From the NCBI RefSeq assembly GCF_001953865.1, contig NZ_MQUQ01000010.1, positions 94,433 through 158,432 on the forward strand: 64,000 nt of DNA, read 5' to 3'. Shown here piece by piece: positions 32,316-39,385 of the stretch. This DNA comes from Amycolatopsis coloradensis (GTDB lineage: Bacteria; Actinomycetota; Actinomycetes; Mycobacteriales; Pseudonocardiaceae). Positions within the stretch are counted from its first letter, which is position 1. Each line of letters begins with the position of its first letter. A model generated the notes under the pieces. It searched no databases. It was not told the origin of the DNA and saw only the letters and a list, made by a program, of their open reading frames with translations. A program made the translations under genes and the position numbers.

Positions 32316-32903
32316 ATGAAGATCCTCGTGGTCGGTGCCACCGGGACGATCGGAGCCGCGGTCTCCGAAGCGCTCACCGCGCGCGGGCACACCGTGCTCC
32401 CCGCGTCCCGCTCCGGCGACTTCAAGGTGGACGTCGAGCAGCCCGCCACCCTCGACGCGCTCTTCGCCACCGAGCCGGGTATCGAGCATGTCGTGTGCTG
32501 CGCGGGGAGTGGCTCGCTGGTGCCGGTCGACGGCGGCACCGACGAAGAGTTCACCCAGGGCCTGCGAGGGAAACTGCTCGGCCAGGTGTTCCTGCTGCGG
32601 CACGCCGTCCCGCATCTGCCGGACGGCGGTTCGGTCACGCTGACCGCGGGCCGGATCCCGGAGACGTTGCGTGGCGGCGCGTTCGGCATCCTGACCAACG
32701 CCGGTCTCGAAGCGTTCGTCGCCGCCGCGGCCCGCGAACTGCCCCGCGGCCTGCGCGTCAACGCCGTCAGCCCCGGCTGGGTGAGCGAAACGCTCGCCGC
32801 GCTCGGCGAACCGGACGGCGGCACCCCGGCGGCGGACGTCGCGCGGAGCTACGTCGAGGCGGTCGAGACCGCGGGCCTCACGGGGCGGACGCTGACACCT
32901 TAA
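32316..32903 (+). CDS. Short-chain dehydrogenase/reductase
   Basis: 195 residues, shorter than the usual 250. The NADP loop KILVVGATGTIGAAV is clear. The usual YxxxK catalytic pair is not obvious: the expected place reads GAFGILTNAGLEAFV, lacking Tyr and Lys, so this belongs to an atypical SDR branch with unsettled activity. C-terminal LRVNAVSPGWVSETL is typical. AAGGA stands 8 nt before the ATG. Confidence 0.82.
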   Translation: MKILVVGATGTIGAAVSEALTARGHTVLPASRSGDFKVDVEQPATLDALFATEPGIEHVVCCAGSGSLVPVDGGTDEEFTQGLRGKLLGQVFLLRHAVPHLPDGGSVTLTAGRIPETLRGGAFGILTNAGLEAFVAAAARELPRGLRVNAVSPGWVSETLAALGEPDGGTPAADVARSYVEAVETAGLTGRTLTP

Positions 32904-32935
32904 AAGGATTGACCGCGCTGCCACAGTGGACAGCC

Positions 32936-33943
32936 GTGACCACTCATGACAAGGACAGACAGGAATTCCTCCGCCTGGCCGGGCTGGCGACGCCGATGGC
33001 GCTGCGGGTCGCCGTCACCCTCGGCCTGCCGGACCGGTTGTCCGGCGAAGGCGCGGCCGCCGGTGAACTGGCGGCGGAACTCGGCCAATCCCCGCTCGCG
33101 CTCGACCTGCTGCTGGGGCATCTCGTGACCCTCGGCGTCGTGGAGCCTGCTCCGGCCGGTTACCGCACCACCGAGTACGGGGCGAAACTCCGTGCCGACG
33201 CCGGAAACGGCCTCGCCGGACTTCTGGACATCAACGCCGCCGGAGGACGAGGCGAACTGGCGTTCGTCGAACTCGCGCACAGCGTCGCCACCGGGCAGGC
33301 GGGCTACATCCGCCGCTACGGCCAGGACTTCTGGGCCGATCTCGCCGAGCATCCGCGCCTCCGGGAGACGTTCGACCGGCAGATGACCCAGCGGTTCAGC
33401 GCGCAGATCCCGGGGCTCGTCGCCGGTTTCGACTGGTCCCGCTTCGGGACGATAGTCGACGTCGGCGGCGGTCACGGCAGCCTGCTCGCCGCGATCCTGA
33501 TGGCCAATCCCGCGGTGCGCGGCCATCTTGTCGATCTCGCGCCCACCGCGGCCGGCGCCGAGAAAGCCTTCGGTGAGCAGGGGCTCGAAGACCGGACCGA
33601 AGTGACCGCGGGCAGCTTCTTCGACCCGCTCCCGGCCGGCGCGGACGCCTATCTGCTGTCCGACATCCTTCACGACTGGGACGACGAGCACGCCCACCGC
33701 ATCCTGGCCCGCTGTGCCGAAGCGGCCCGTCCCGGAGGCCGGGTCCTCGTCATCGAAGCGGTCGGCGGGCTGGGGGCCCAAACCGAGTGGGACCTGGTGA
33801 TGCTCGTGCTCTACGGCGGCCGCGAGCGACGTCTGGACGAACTTCGTGACCTCGCCGCCGCGCACGGCCTGGTCTTCGAGTCCGTCACCACGCTGACCGG
33901 CGAGCGGAGCCTGCTGGAGTTCAGGGTCCGAGACATTCCTTGA
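32936..33943 (+). CDS. SAM-dependent O-methyltransferase
   Basis: 335 residues. N-terminal winged-helix dimerisation domain (ATPMALRVAVTLGLPDRL, LLLGHLVTLGVVE) followed by a Rossmann methyltransferase domain: SAM loop TIVDVGGGHGSLLAAIL, LLSDILHDWDDEHAHRIL and GGRVLVIEAVGG. This is the layout of the family of O-methyltransferases that act on aromatic and polyketide substrates. GTG 32936 starts just before THDKDRQ. Substrate unknown; neighbours (SDR, aminotransferase) suggest a small modification set rather than a full biosynthetic cluster. Confidence 0.9.
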   Translation: MTTHDKDRQEFLRLAGLATPMALRVAVTLGLPDRLSGEGAAAGELAAELGQSPLALDLLLGHLVTLGVVEPAPAGYRTTEYGAKLRADAGNGLAGLLDINAAGGRGELAFVELAHSVATGQAGYIRRYGQDFWADLAEHPRLRETFDRQMTQRFSAQIPGLVAGFDWSRFGTIVDVGGGHGSLLAAILMANPAVRGHLVDLAPTAAGAEKAFGEQGLEDRTEVTAGSFFDPLPAGADAYLLSDILHDWDDEHAHRILARCAEAARPGGRVLVIEAVGGLGAQTEWDLVMLVLYGGRERRLDELRDLAAAHGLVFESVTTLTGERSLLEFRVRDIP

Positions 33944-34179
33944 ACGCGTCCTGGTCACAGCAGCGCGAGCGTCATCAGGCCCTGCTCGCGGATGACGGTG
34001 GCGGGCAGCGGCTGTTCATCGACGGCCTGCCCGCGTCGAAATGGACGCTGACGTACCAGGAGGCCGACGGGCTGGGGGAAGATGGGCGCTGGTCTGCGAC
34101 CGCGTGCGCTGATGGCTCGAAAGTAGGTGATTATCACCGACGCGACGCCGGCGGCTCCCGCGCGATCGTGGTGACATGA
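33940..34179 (+). CDS. Doubtful short frame after the methyltransferase
   Basis: 79 residues if TTG 33940, which overlaps the methyltransferase stop by 4 bp, is used. The middle reads QRLFIDGLPASKWTLTYQEADGLGEDGRW, in parts, and looks protein-like, while the end is low in order. No family recognised. It could be a real coupled small gene or a worn remnant; the frame stops 4 bp into the next gene. Confidence 0.25.
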   Translation: MNASWSQQRERHQALLADDGGGQRLFIDGLPASKWTLTYQEADGLGEDGRWSATACADGSKVGDYHRRDAGGSRAIVVT

Positions 34180-35303
34180 CACGCGAAACGAAGCCCCCGG
34201 CATCAGGTCCGCTGACCAGGCGGACGATTCTGCGTTCGAGCGCCCTCGCGGCGGGTATGGCCACGGTCGGCGCCTTGTCACCGGCCGTGGCCGAAGCGGC
34301 GGAACCGCGCACCACGCCGACCGACGGGACCGAACTCGTCCTGCTGGGGACCGGGGCGGGCCCCACGCCTTCGCGCGGACGGTTCGGCATTTCGAGCGCG
34401 CTCGTCGTCCGCGGCGACGTCTACCTGATCGACTGCGGGCTCGGCGCGGTGTCGCAGTACGTGCGTTCGGGCCTGGACCCCGCGCGGTTGAAGGGCATCT
34501 TCATCACTCACCTCCACGCGGATCACATCGCCGATTACTTCACCTTCGCGACGTTCATGGCACCCCTGATCATGTCCAAGACCGGTCGGGTGCCGACCGT
34601 CGACGTGTACGGGCCGCCCAGCGCCGGGGCGCTGCCCGCCCGCCCCGGAGCGAAGTGGGTCGCGCCTCATCACCCGACTCCCGGCCTCGCCGATCTGACG
34701 AGGCTCTCCAACGAGGCCTTCGCCTACTCCAGCAACACGTTCATCGCCGAAGGGATCGGCTTCGACCCGGCCACCACTCTTCGCGTGCACGAGATCGAGG
34801 TGCCGGACGTGGGCGCGTCGCCGATCGGCGACACGGCGCCTGCGATGAAGCCCTTCCCCGTGATGCGTGACGGAAACATCGAGGTGACGGCGATCCTGGT
34901 GTCGCACGGCGCCGTCTTCCCCAGCCTGGCGTACCGGTTCGAGACCGAGCACGGCTCCGTGGTCTTCTCCGGGGACACCACCCTGACCCCGAACATCCCC
35001 ACCTTGGCCGCCGACGCGGACCTGCTCGTGCACGAAGCCAATGATCCGCAGTGGTGGCACGACCACGGTGCCTCGGAGGAGTTCGTCGAGCACATGCGGG
35101 AGACCCATACGGATGTGCTGGACCTGGGCACGGTGGCCCGTCAGTCGGGCGTCGGTTCCCTCGTGCTCAGCCATATCGGCGACTTCCAGTCGACGGCGGA
35201 CTGGCGGCGGCGCGCGCACCTCGGCGCCCGCAAGGGGGGCTATCGCGGGAAGGTGACCGTGGGGGAAGACCTCATGCGCCTGACCACGCCCGGTCGCCGC
35301 TGA
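34176..35303 (+). CDS. Tat-exported metallo-beta-lactamase fold hydrolase
   Basis: 375 residues. The N-terminus is a twin-arginine signal: LTRRTILRSSALAAGMA, with cleavage near AEAAEP (residue 43). The mature part is an MBL-fold hydrolase with TELVLLGTGAGPTPSRGRFG, the metal motif THLHADHIADY, later VSHGAVFPSLAY, FSGDTTLTPN, VHEAND and LSHIGDF. It resembles exported ribonuclease Z/arylsulfatase-like hydrolases; the substrate is unknown. Export of a folded, metal-loaded enzyme fits the Tat route. Confidence 0.9.
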   Translation: MTRETKPPASGPLTRRTILRSSALAAGMATVGALSPAVAEAAEPRTTPTDGTELVLLGTGAGPTPSRGRFGISSALVVRGDVYLIDCGLGAVSQYVRSGLDPARLKGIFITHLHADHIADYFTFATFMAPLIMSKTGRVPTVDVYGPPSAGALPARPGAKWVAPHHPTPGLADLTRLSNEAFAYSSNTFIAEGIGFDPATTLRVHEIEVPDVGASPIGDTAPAMKPFPVMRDGNIEVTAILVSHGAVFPSLAYRFETEHGSVVFSGDTTLTPNIPTLAADADLLVHEANDPQWWHDHGASEEFVEHMRETHTDVLDLGTVARQSGVGSLVLSHIGDFQSTADWRRRAHLGARKGGYRGKVTVGEDLMRLTTPGRR

Positions 35304-35832
35304 GCAAGGGGCCCGCGTGCTGGGAGCAGCGTCGGCCAGACGACCTCGCCAGGTGCCGATTCCATCGTTGCCGGCTCGGACGGCTCAGGTTGCCAGTCGT
35401 CCGGTGCGATACCGGGAATTCAGTCGAGGAGGGAAGCGAAGATCGAGGGTCTGGGATTTCTTCCGCGATGATCGCCCAGGTATGCCTTGTGGCCGTCGTC
35501 AGCGCGGACGAGAGCTTCGATGCGATGGTGCTGGAACTCGGCCACCGCGAGTTTTCCTGTGGTGAGCGATAGGGCGATCTGGTGGTTTCGCCTTCCAAGG
35601 CGGGACGCCGGTTCTCGCTCTTCTCGATCAGTTCACCGATCTCGCGGATCACGCCTTTGGGCCGGGAGGCCGCCGCACTGACCGGCGTCAGTATTCGACC
35701 GGGGTAGCCGCCTCAGGCAGGTATGGAGAGCGCGTGGCGAAGAGGCATGGGAACGAGTGAATCCGTCGGGTTGTCGTCAGGCCGGGCGCTGGCGACAGCT
35801 ACCTCATAGACAATCCGTGATACCCTCTCTTC
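35304..35832. other. Long gap without a supported gene
   Basis: 529 bp of somewhat lower GC than its neighbours. On the plus strand a frame from about 35467 reads protein-like (IAQVCLVAVVSADESFDAMV) but is cut by a stop at 35569 and continues in the same frame to about 35706. This may be debris of a decayed gene. The last 60 bp should hold the promoter of the toxin-antitoxin pair. I see no RNA gene or insertion-sequence ends. Confidence 0.5.
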
Positions 35833-36351
35833 GTGGAGAGAACCGCAGGGGCCATGCTCCGCGAGGCTCGGTGCCGAGCCAGGCTGTCGCAGACTGACCT
35901 GGCGCGCCGTGCGGGAGTGGCGCAGTCGGTGATCAGCGCTTATGAATCTGACAAGCGCGAACCGGGAATTCGCACTCTCGTCAAGTTGATCGAAGCGACA
36001 GGTCATGGGCTCTCGGTCGAACTCACCCCTATGCCGCGCAATCTGCTGGGCCTCCCCGACACCCATCTCGGCCTGCGGCTACGACGGCATCGACGTGCCG
36101 TGATCGCACTGGCTGAGCAACGGGGCGCGCACAACGTCCGGGTGTTCGGCAGCGTCGCACGAGGCGAGGACACCGCAACCAGCGACATCGATCTCCTGGT
36201 CGATCTCGACGACAACGTCGGTCTGTTCGCGCTGGCCGGTCTGCGCAGGGAACTCGGCGAACTCCTTGGCGTGGATGTCGACGTCGTGCCGGCCTCGACG
36301 CTGAAGCCGGCGATCCGAGAAAACGTCCGAGCAGAGGCGATCGCGCTGTGA
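35833..36351 (+). CDS. HTH-MNT nucleotidyltransferase antitoxin (MntA type)
   Basis: 172 residues joining two domains. Residues 5-60 form an XRE-type helix-turn-helix (AMLREARCRARLSQTDLARRAGVAQSVISAYESDKREP, in parts). Residues 75-172 form a minimal nucleotidyltransferase: GS at 106-107, then Asp118 and Asp120 in the GSx10DxD motif, and a third acid near Asp150 (DVDVVP). Related MntA antitoxins silence HepT by adding AMP to a tyrosine. Stand-alone MntA lacks HTH; here the fused HTH probably makes the antitoxin autoregulatory. Overlaps the hepT gene by 4 bp. Confidence 0.9.
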   Translation: MERTAGAMLREARCRARLSQTDLARRAGVAQSVISAYESDKREPGIRTLVKLIEATGHGLSVELTPMPRNLLGLPDTHLGLRLRRHRRAVIALAEQRGAHNVRVFGSVARGEDTATSDIDLLVDLDDNVGLFALAGLRRELGELLGVDVDVVPASTLKPAIRENVRAEAIAL

Positions 36352-36692
36352 GCCGCTACAACGACCAGCGCCTCGCGGACATCCTGGCCGCCGCGGCGGC
36401 GATCACCGACCACATGGGCCGTGGCGGACTCGATGACGGGCTTGTGTTCGACGCGGTGCGAGTCCGTCTCATCGAGATCGGTGAAGCGGTCAAAGCCATC
36501 GACTCCGAAGTGCTCGCACGAGAGCCGAGCATCCCCTGGATGGACGTCGCCGGGATGCGCAACCATCTCGCGCATCGCTACTTCGATACCGCCCACTCGA
36601 TCGTGCAAGCCACCGTCTCGGCTGACCTGCCACCGCTCGTGGCCGCCGTCCAGCGGCTCCTCGACAACCTGCCGGATCGCCCCTTGGCTTGA
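36348..36692 (+). CDS. HepT-like HEPN ribonuclease toxin
   Basis: 114 residues, all helical. The HEPN RX4HXY motif is intact as Arg71, His76 and Tyr78 in MRNHLAHRYFD. In the known MntA-HepT system HepT cuts RNA, and the motif tyrosine is the residue adenylylated by MntA. It is translationally coupled to the HTH-MNT gene, the order antitoxin then toxin. Both appear functional. Confidence 0.92.
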   Translation: MSRYNDQRLADILAAAAAITDHMGRGGLDDGLVFDAVRVRLIEIGEAVKAIDSEVLAREPSIPWMDVAGMRNHLAHRYFDTAHSIVQATVSADLPPLVAAVQRLLDNLPDRPLA

Positions 36693-36706
36693 ATGAGCCG
36701 TGCGTG

Positions 36707-37259
36707 ATGACGGTCACCCCCACGCTCGACGGGGACGTCCTAGCCGACCATGACGGCATCTTCACGACAGGGCAGCTTCAGTGTCTTCTGGCGAGGCACT
36801 CGGAGAAGGGATTCGCAAGGTGCTACGGCTCCTGGCGAAGCCGACAGGGTCGGGAACGCCTTCGCGTACCGGCTCAACCGTGAGCATCTCGCGGCAGAGC
36901 ACCTCATCGGGCTCTCCCAAATCCGGAAAACGCTCCTGGAACGCATCGAAGACCGTCTGGAGTCTTGGGAGATCTCGCCGGTCTATGCCGCGGTGTTCGG
37001 CGCGCGGCGGGATGACGGAGGACAGCGATGTGGACCTCCTGCTGATCCGGCCGGACGAGGCCGACGACGACCGGTGGGAAACGCAGGTCCACGAATTGGC
37101 GATCGAGGTGACCCGCTGGGTCGGCAACGACACTCGTCCTTTGGAGTTCACGGAAGCCGAACTCGCCGACCGGGCGTACGACGAGGCCGTTTGCGTGATG
37201 TGGCACGAGACGGGCTCACCGTGGCCGGGAGCAAGGCATGGCTGGTCGGCCGCTTGTGA
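36707..37259 (+). pseudogene. Decayed winged-helix nucleotidyltransferase gene
   Basis: The protein can be followed only by changing frame at least four times. In order: MTVTPTLDGDVLADHDGIFT and TTGQLQCLLARHSEKG in one frame; GEGIRKVLRLLAKP in a second; VGNAFAYRLNREHLAAEH and LESWEISPVYAAVFGA in a third; EDSDVDLLLIRPDEADDD and ELADRAYDE back in the second; DGLTVAGSKAWLVGRL in the third. The catalytic GS pair is lost in a small deletion after VFG. It was probably a nucleotidyltransferase antitoxin with an N-terminal winged helix, partner of the HEPN remnant that follows. Confidence 0.85.
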
Positions 37260-37275
37260 AAGAGAAAGGGCTGAC

Positions 37276-37596
37276 GTGCGAACCGGGCGGTGCGACGAGG
37301 GTGTCCGGCGAAGGCGCATGTACAAGGCGGGCCAGTTCATCGAGGCGGCGGACATGGTCCGTGAACTCGCCGACGAGCACGAGGACGTGGCCGACGCAGA
37401 CGTGACCTTGTGTGTCCACGCCGGAATCGCGGCATCCGACGTCATCTGCCGTGCCAGGTTGGGTGAACACGCGCAGGGCGAGAACCATGATGAAGATCTA
37501 CAGCCACCCTCCGGCTACGGCGGATGAGTTCAAGCGCGCGGGCCGGGCGCTCAGACCCTGGCCGAGACGGCTCGCCGGGCGGCCACCCCCCGCTGA
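37276..37596 (+). pseudogene. Decayed HEPN-domain gene
   Basis: The front part reads MYKAGQFIEAADMVRELADE and VTLCVHAGIAASDVICRA, RLGEHAQGENHDE, typical of actinobacterial HEPN proteins paired with nucleotidyltransferases. The central helices are missing: the frame then jumps to YSHPPATADEFKRAGRA, which is the normal C-terminal region, and needs one more shift to reach QTLAETARRAATPR and a stop. So it carries an internal deletion and frameshifts. It adjoins the decayed nucleotidyltransferase gene. Confidence 0.8.
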
Positions 37597-37634
37597 GTGA
37601 CTTGCCGCGCGGGCTCGTGAGTCACGATCTGGGG

Positions 37635-37708
37635 TGGGCCCGGAGAGACTCGAACTCTCACTGGCACGGACCTAAACCGTGTGCCTCTGCCAATTGGGCT
37701 ACGGGCCC
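37635..37708 (-). tRNA. tRNA-Leu(UAG)-like gene with a short variable loop
   Basis: 74 nt. Acceptor GGGCCCG/CGGGCCC is perfect, with discriminator A; CCA is not encoded. The D arm has only three pairs with AATTGGCAGA, as in leucine tRNAs. The anticodon stem is CACGG/CCGTG with loop TTTAGGT, giving anticodon UAG (reads CUA, Leu). The T arm is GAGAG/CTCTC with TTCGAGT. The variable region is only 5 nt (CCAGT), whereas bacterial tRNA-Leu normally has a long arm. Boundaries are set by the acceptor stem. Confidence 0.85.
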
Positions 37709-37832
37709 CAGTACCGCCCTCGAATCGTAGCGTGCGACACGTTCGGCGTTTCTCGGCGTGGCCGGTGCCGCCGGAGAGGGTGGTGTCCTCTAACGTGGGC
37801 CCCCTGCAAGTCCGTCGCGGCGAGGAGGACAC

Positions 37833-38054
37833 GTGGCTCGCGATCCCGAGACCATCGAGCGTGAGATCAAGCAGGCCAGGAACGCACTGGTCGCCACGCT
37901 CGACCAGCTGGGCACGAAGGCGAACCCCGCGAAGCTGGTGGATTCCGCGAAGACCGGCCTGCGCGCGAAGCTGGACGAGCCCAAGGTGAAGTACCCGCTC
38001 ATCGGCGGGGCGGTGCTGATCGGCGTACTGCTGATCCGCAAACTCCTGAAGTAG
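37833..38054 (+). CDS. DUF3618 small membrane protein
   Basis: 73 residues. DUF3618 proteins begin RDPETIEREIKQARNALVATLDQLG, in parts, and end with one membrane helix, here YPLIGGAVLIGVLLIRKLLK. GTG start with AGGAGG 4-5 nt upstream. The N-terminal amphipathic helices may associate with other proteins at the membrane; function unknown. It ends 3 bp before a convergent gene. Confidence 0.88.
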   Translation: MARDPETIEREIKQARNALVATLDQLGTKANPAKLVDSAKTGLRAKLDEPKVKYPLIGGAVLIGVLLIRKLLK

Positions 38055-38057
38055 GTC

Positions 38058-38471
38058 TCAGGAGGTCTGGGCCGCCTTGGCGGGGGTCTTGGCGGGCTCG
38101 GCCTTCTCTTCCGGCGCCTTCGCTTCGTCGACGGCCTTCGGGAGTTCCTTGCCCTGGGGCACCGGCGGCTTGGCGTCGATCTTCTCCTTCGCCTTGCCGT
38201 TCGCCGGGGGAGGAACCTCGAGAGGTTCGATCTCCGGGAGCGTCAGCCGCGCCGTCATGTAGGCGGCGGTGAACTCCAGCGCACTGCCGTTGAGCAGGTG
38301 CACCACGGTCGACCGCTCCGGCGGGGACAGCTTCTCGACCAGTTGGTCGGCCCTGTCCCGTGCCGCGATGATGCCCGGTGCGCGACCGGTCAGTTCCTTA
38401 CCGGAGCCGCTGACCGTGACCTTCCAGTCGTCGTCCTCTTGGACGTACGACGCGGTGATCGGTTCGGTCAT
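38058..38471 (-). CDS. Hypothetical protein with Pro/Lys/Ala-rich tail
   Basis: 137 residues from ATG 38471 (GTGAGGCGG just upstream). The first 85 residues look folded (ASYVQEDDDWKVTVSGSGKE, a strand pair typical of small antitoxin-like or sigma-associated folds), then a long, disordered tail rich in Lys, Pro and Ala (KAPEEKAEPAKTPAKAAQ). No family recognised. Tail-to-tail with the DUF3618 gene with a 3-bp gap. Confidence 0.75.
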   Translation of the reverse strand: MTEPITASYVQEDDDWKVTVSGSGKELTGRAPGIIAARDRADQLVEKLSPPERSTVVHLLNGSALEFTAAYMTARLTLPEIEPLEVPPPANGKAKEKIDAKPPVPQGKELPKAVDEAKAPEEKAEPAKTPAKAAQTS

Positions 38472-38705
38472 CCGCCTCACCCCTCTCCCTCACGAGCATG
38501 CGTCACTCTGTGGACCGGGACACGCCGCCGCCATGACGCCACTTTCGAGTGGTGGCGCCCCCTCCTGGCGGAGGCTGTGAAGGTCCATCAGAGTTTCTAC
38601 AGTGTCATCGATACAGTAGGACAACTCTGTGTCACAAGACACTGGCGGCACTGTGCTCTGCGTGACGACCAAATGGCCTAAGGCACGCGCATCTTCAAAG
38701 TCGTT

Positions 38706-39308
38706 TCAGCAGGCCCTCGCGGACAGGCCTGACCAGAGGACGTCCATCGCGTATTCGGTCGCCAGTTCGGGGCTGACGTCCTCGTGTCGCTCGCACCAGA
38801 TCGCGAGCCGCTCGCACGCGCCGACGACGAACTCCGCGGACGCCTCGGCGCGGAGGTCGTCTCCCGAGGTGAAGTAGCCGCTCATCAGAGCGGCGATCAG
38901 GTCGGTCTGCTGGCGCCGGATCTGCTCGATCTCGTCGGCGGCCGGCGTGCCGATGAGTGCCATTTCGTGCCGGAGGAGCGACCAGGCTTGTCGCCGTTCC
39001 CTGATGAAGACGAAGAAGGCGAGCAGTCCTCGTCGTAAGGCCTCCTCGGCGGTGGTGGCGCCGACGGTCGCCCGTTCGGTGACCTCGCGCAGTGCCGCCC
39101 GCGACTGCTGGATGCAAGCCAGCAGCAGCCCCTCTTTCGAGTTGAAGTACTCGTAGAGCATCGGCTTCGAGACGCCCACGCGTTCGGCGATCTCGTCCAT
39201 CGACGCCGCGCCGTAGCCGCGTTCGGAGAAAACCTCCTCGGCGATCTCGATCATCTGCCGCATCCGCTCCGCGCGGGGCACGCGTTTGCGCTTCGCCGTC
39301 GTCACCAC
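38706..39308 (-). CDS. TetR-family transcriptional regulator
   Basis: 200 residues. N-terminal HTH: RMRQMIEIAEEVFSERGYGAASMDEIAERVGVSKPMLYEYFNSKE (in parts). The ligand domain follows. Divergent from the flavin monooxygenase with 77 bp between them holding a palindrome, so it most likely represses that gene and itself. GTG 39308 or 39305 is the start. Confidence 0.93.
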   Translation of the reverse strand: MVTTAKRKRVPRAERMRQMIEIAEEVFSERGYGAASMDEIAERVGVSKPMLYEYFNSKEGLLLACIQQSRAALREVTERATVGATTAEEALRRGLLAFFVFIRERRQAWSLLRHEMALIGTPAADEIEQIRRQQTDLIAALMSGYFTSGDDLRAEASAEFVVGACERLAIWCERHEDVSPELATEYAMDVLWSGLSARAC

Positions 39309-39321
39309 AACACTCTACCGA

Positions 39322-39347
39322 AGGTAACCTACTTCAAGTAAGGTGAA
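39322..39347. promoter_or_regulatory. Probable TetR operator between regulator and monooxygenase
   Basis: A perfect core TACTTCAAGTA (39330-39340) lies within looser flanking symmetry AGGTAACC / AAGGTGAA. It sits 17 bp before the regulator start and 45 bp before the monooxygenase start. GGTAAC recurs just downstream. Confidence 0.55.
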
Positions 39348-39385
39348 CTCCCGGTAACAGGTAATGCGCACGAGAGGGCGGGGTC

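Noticed and set aside
31529..33943. Natural-product gene cluster
   Set aside because: Only an aminotransferase, an SDR and a methyltransferase; no core synthase, transporter or regulator joined to them.
35272..35652. 126-codon minus-strand frame in the gap
   Set aside because: Ser/Arg-rich composition without motif, no ribosome site, and it runs into the end of the MBL gene.
37635..37708. Amber suppressor tRNA
   Set aside because: The anticodon is UAG, which reads CUA; an amber suppressor would need CUA as anticodon.
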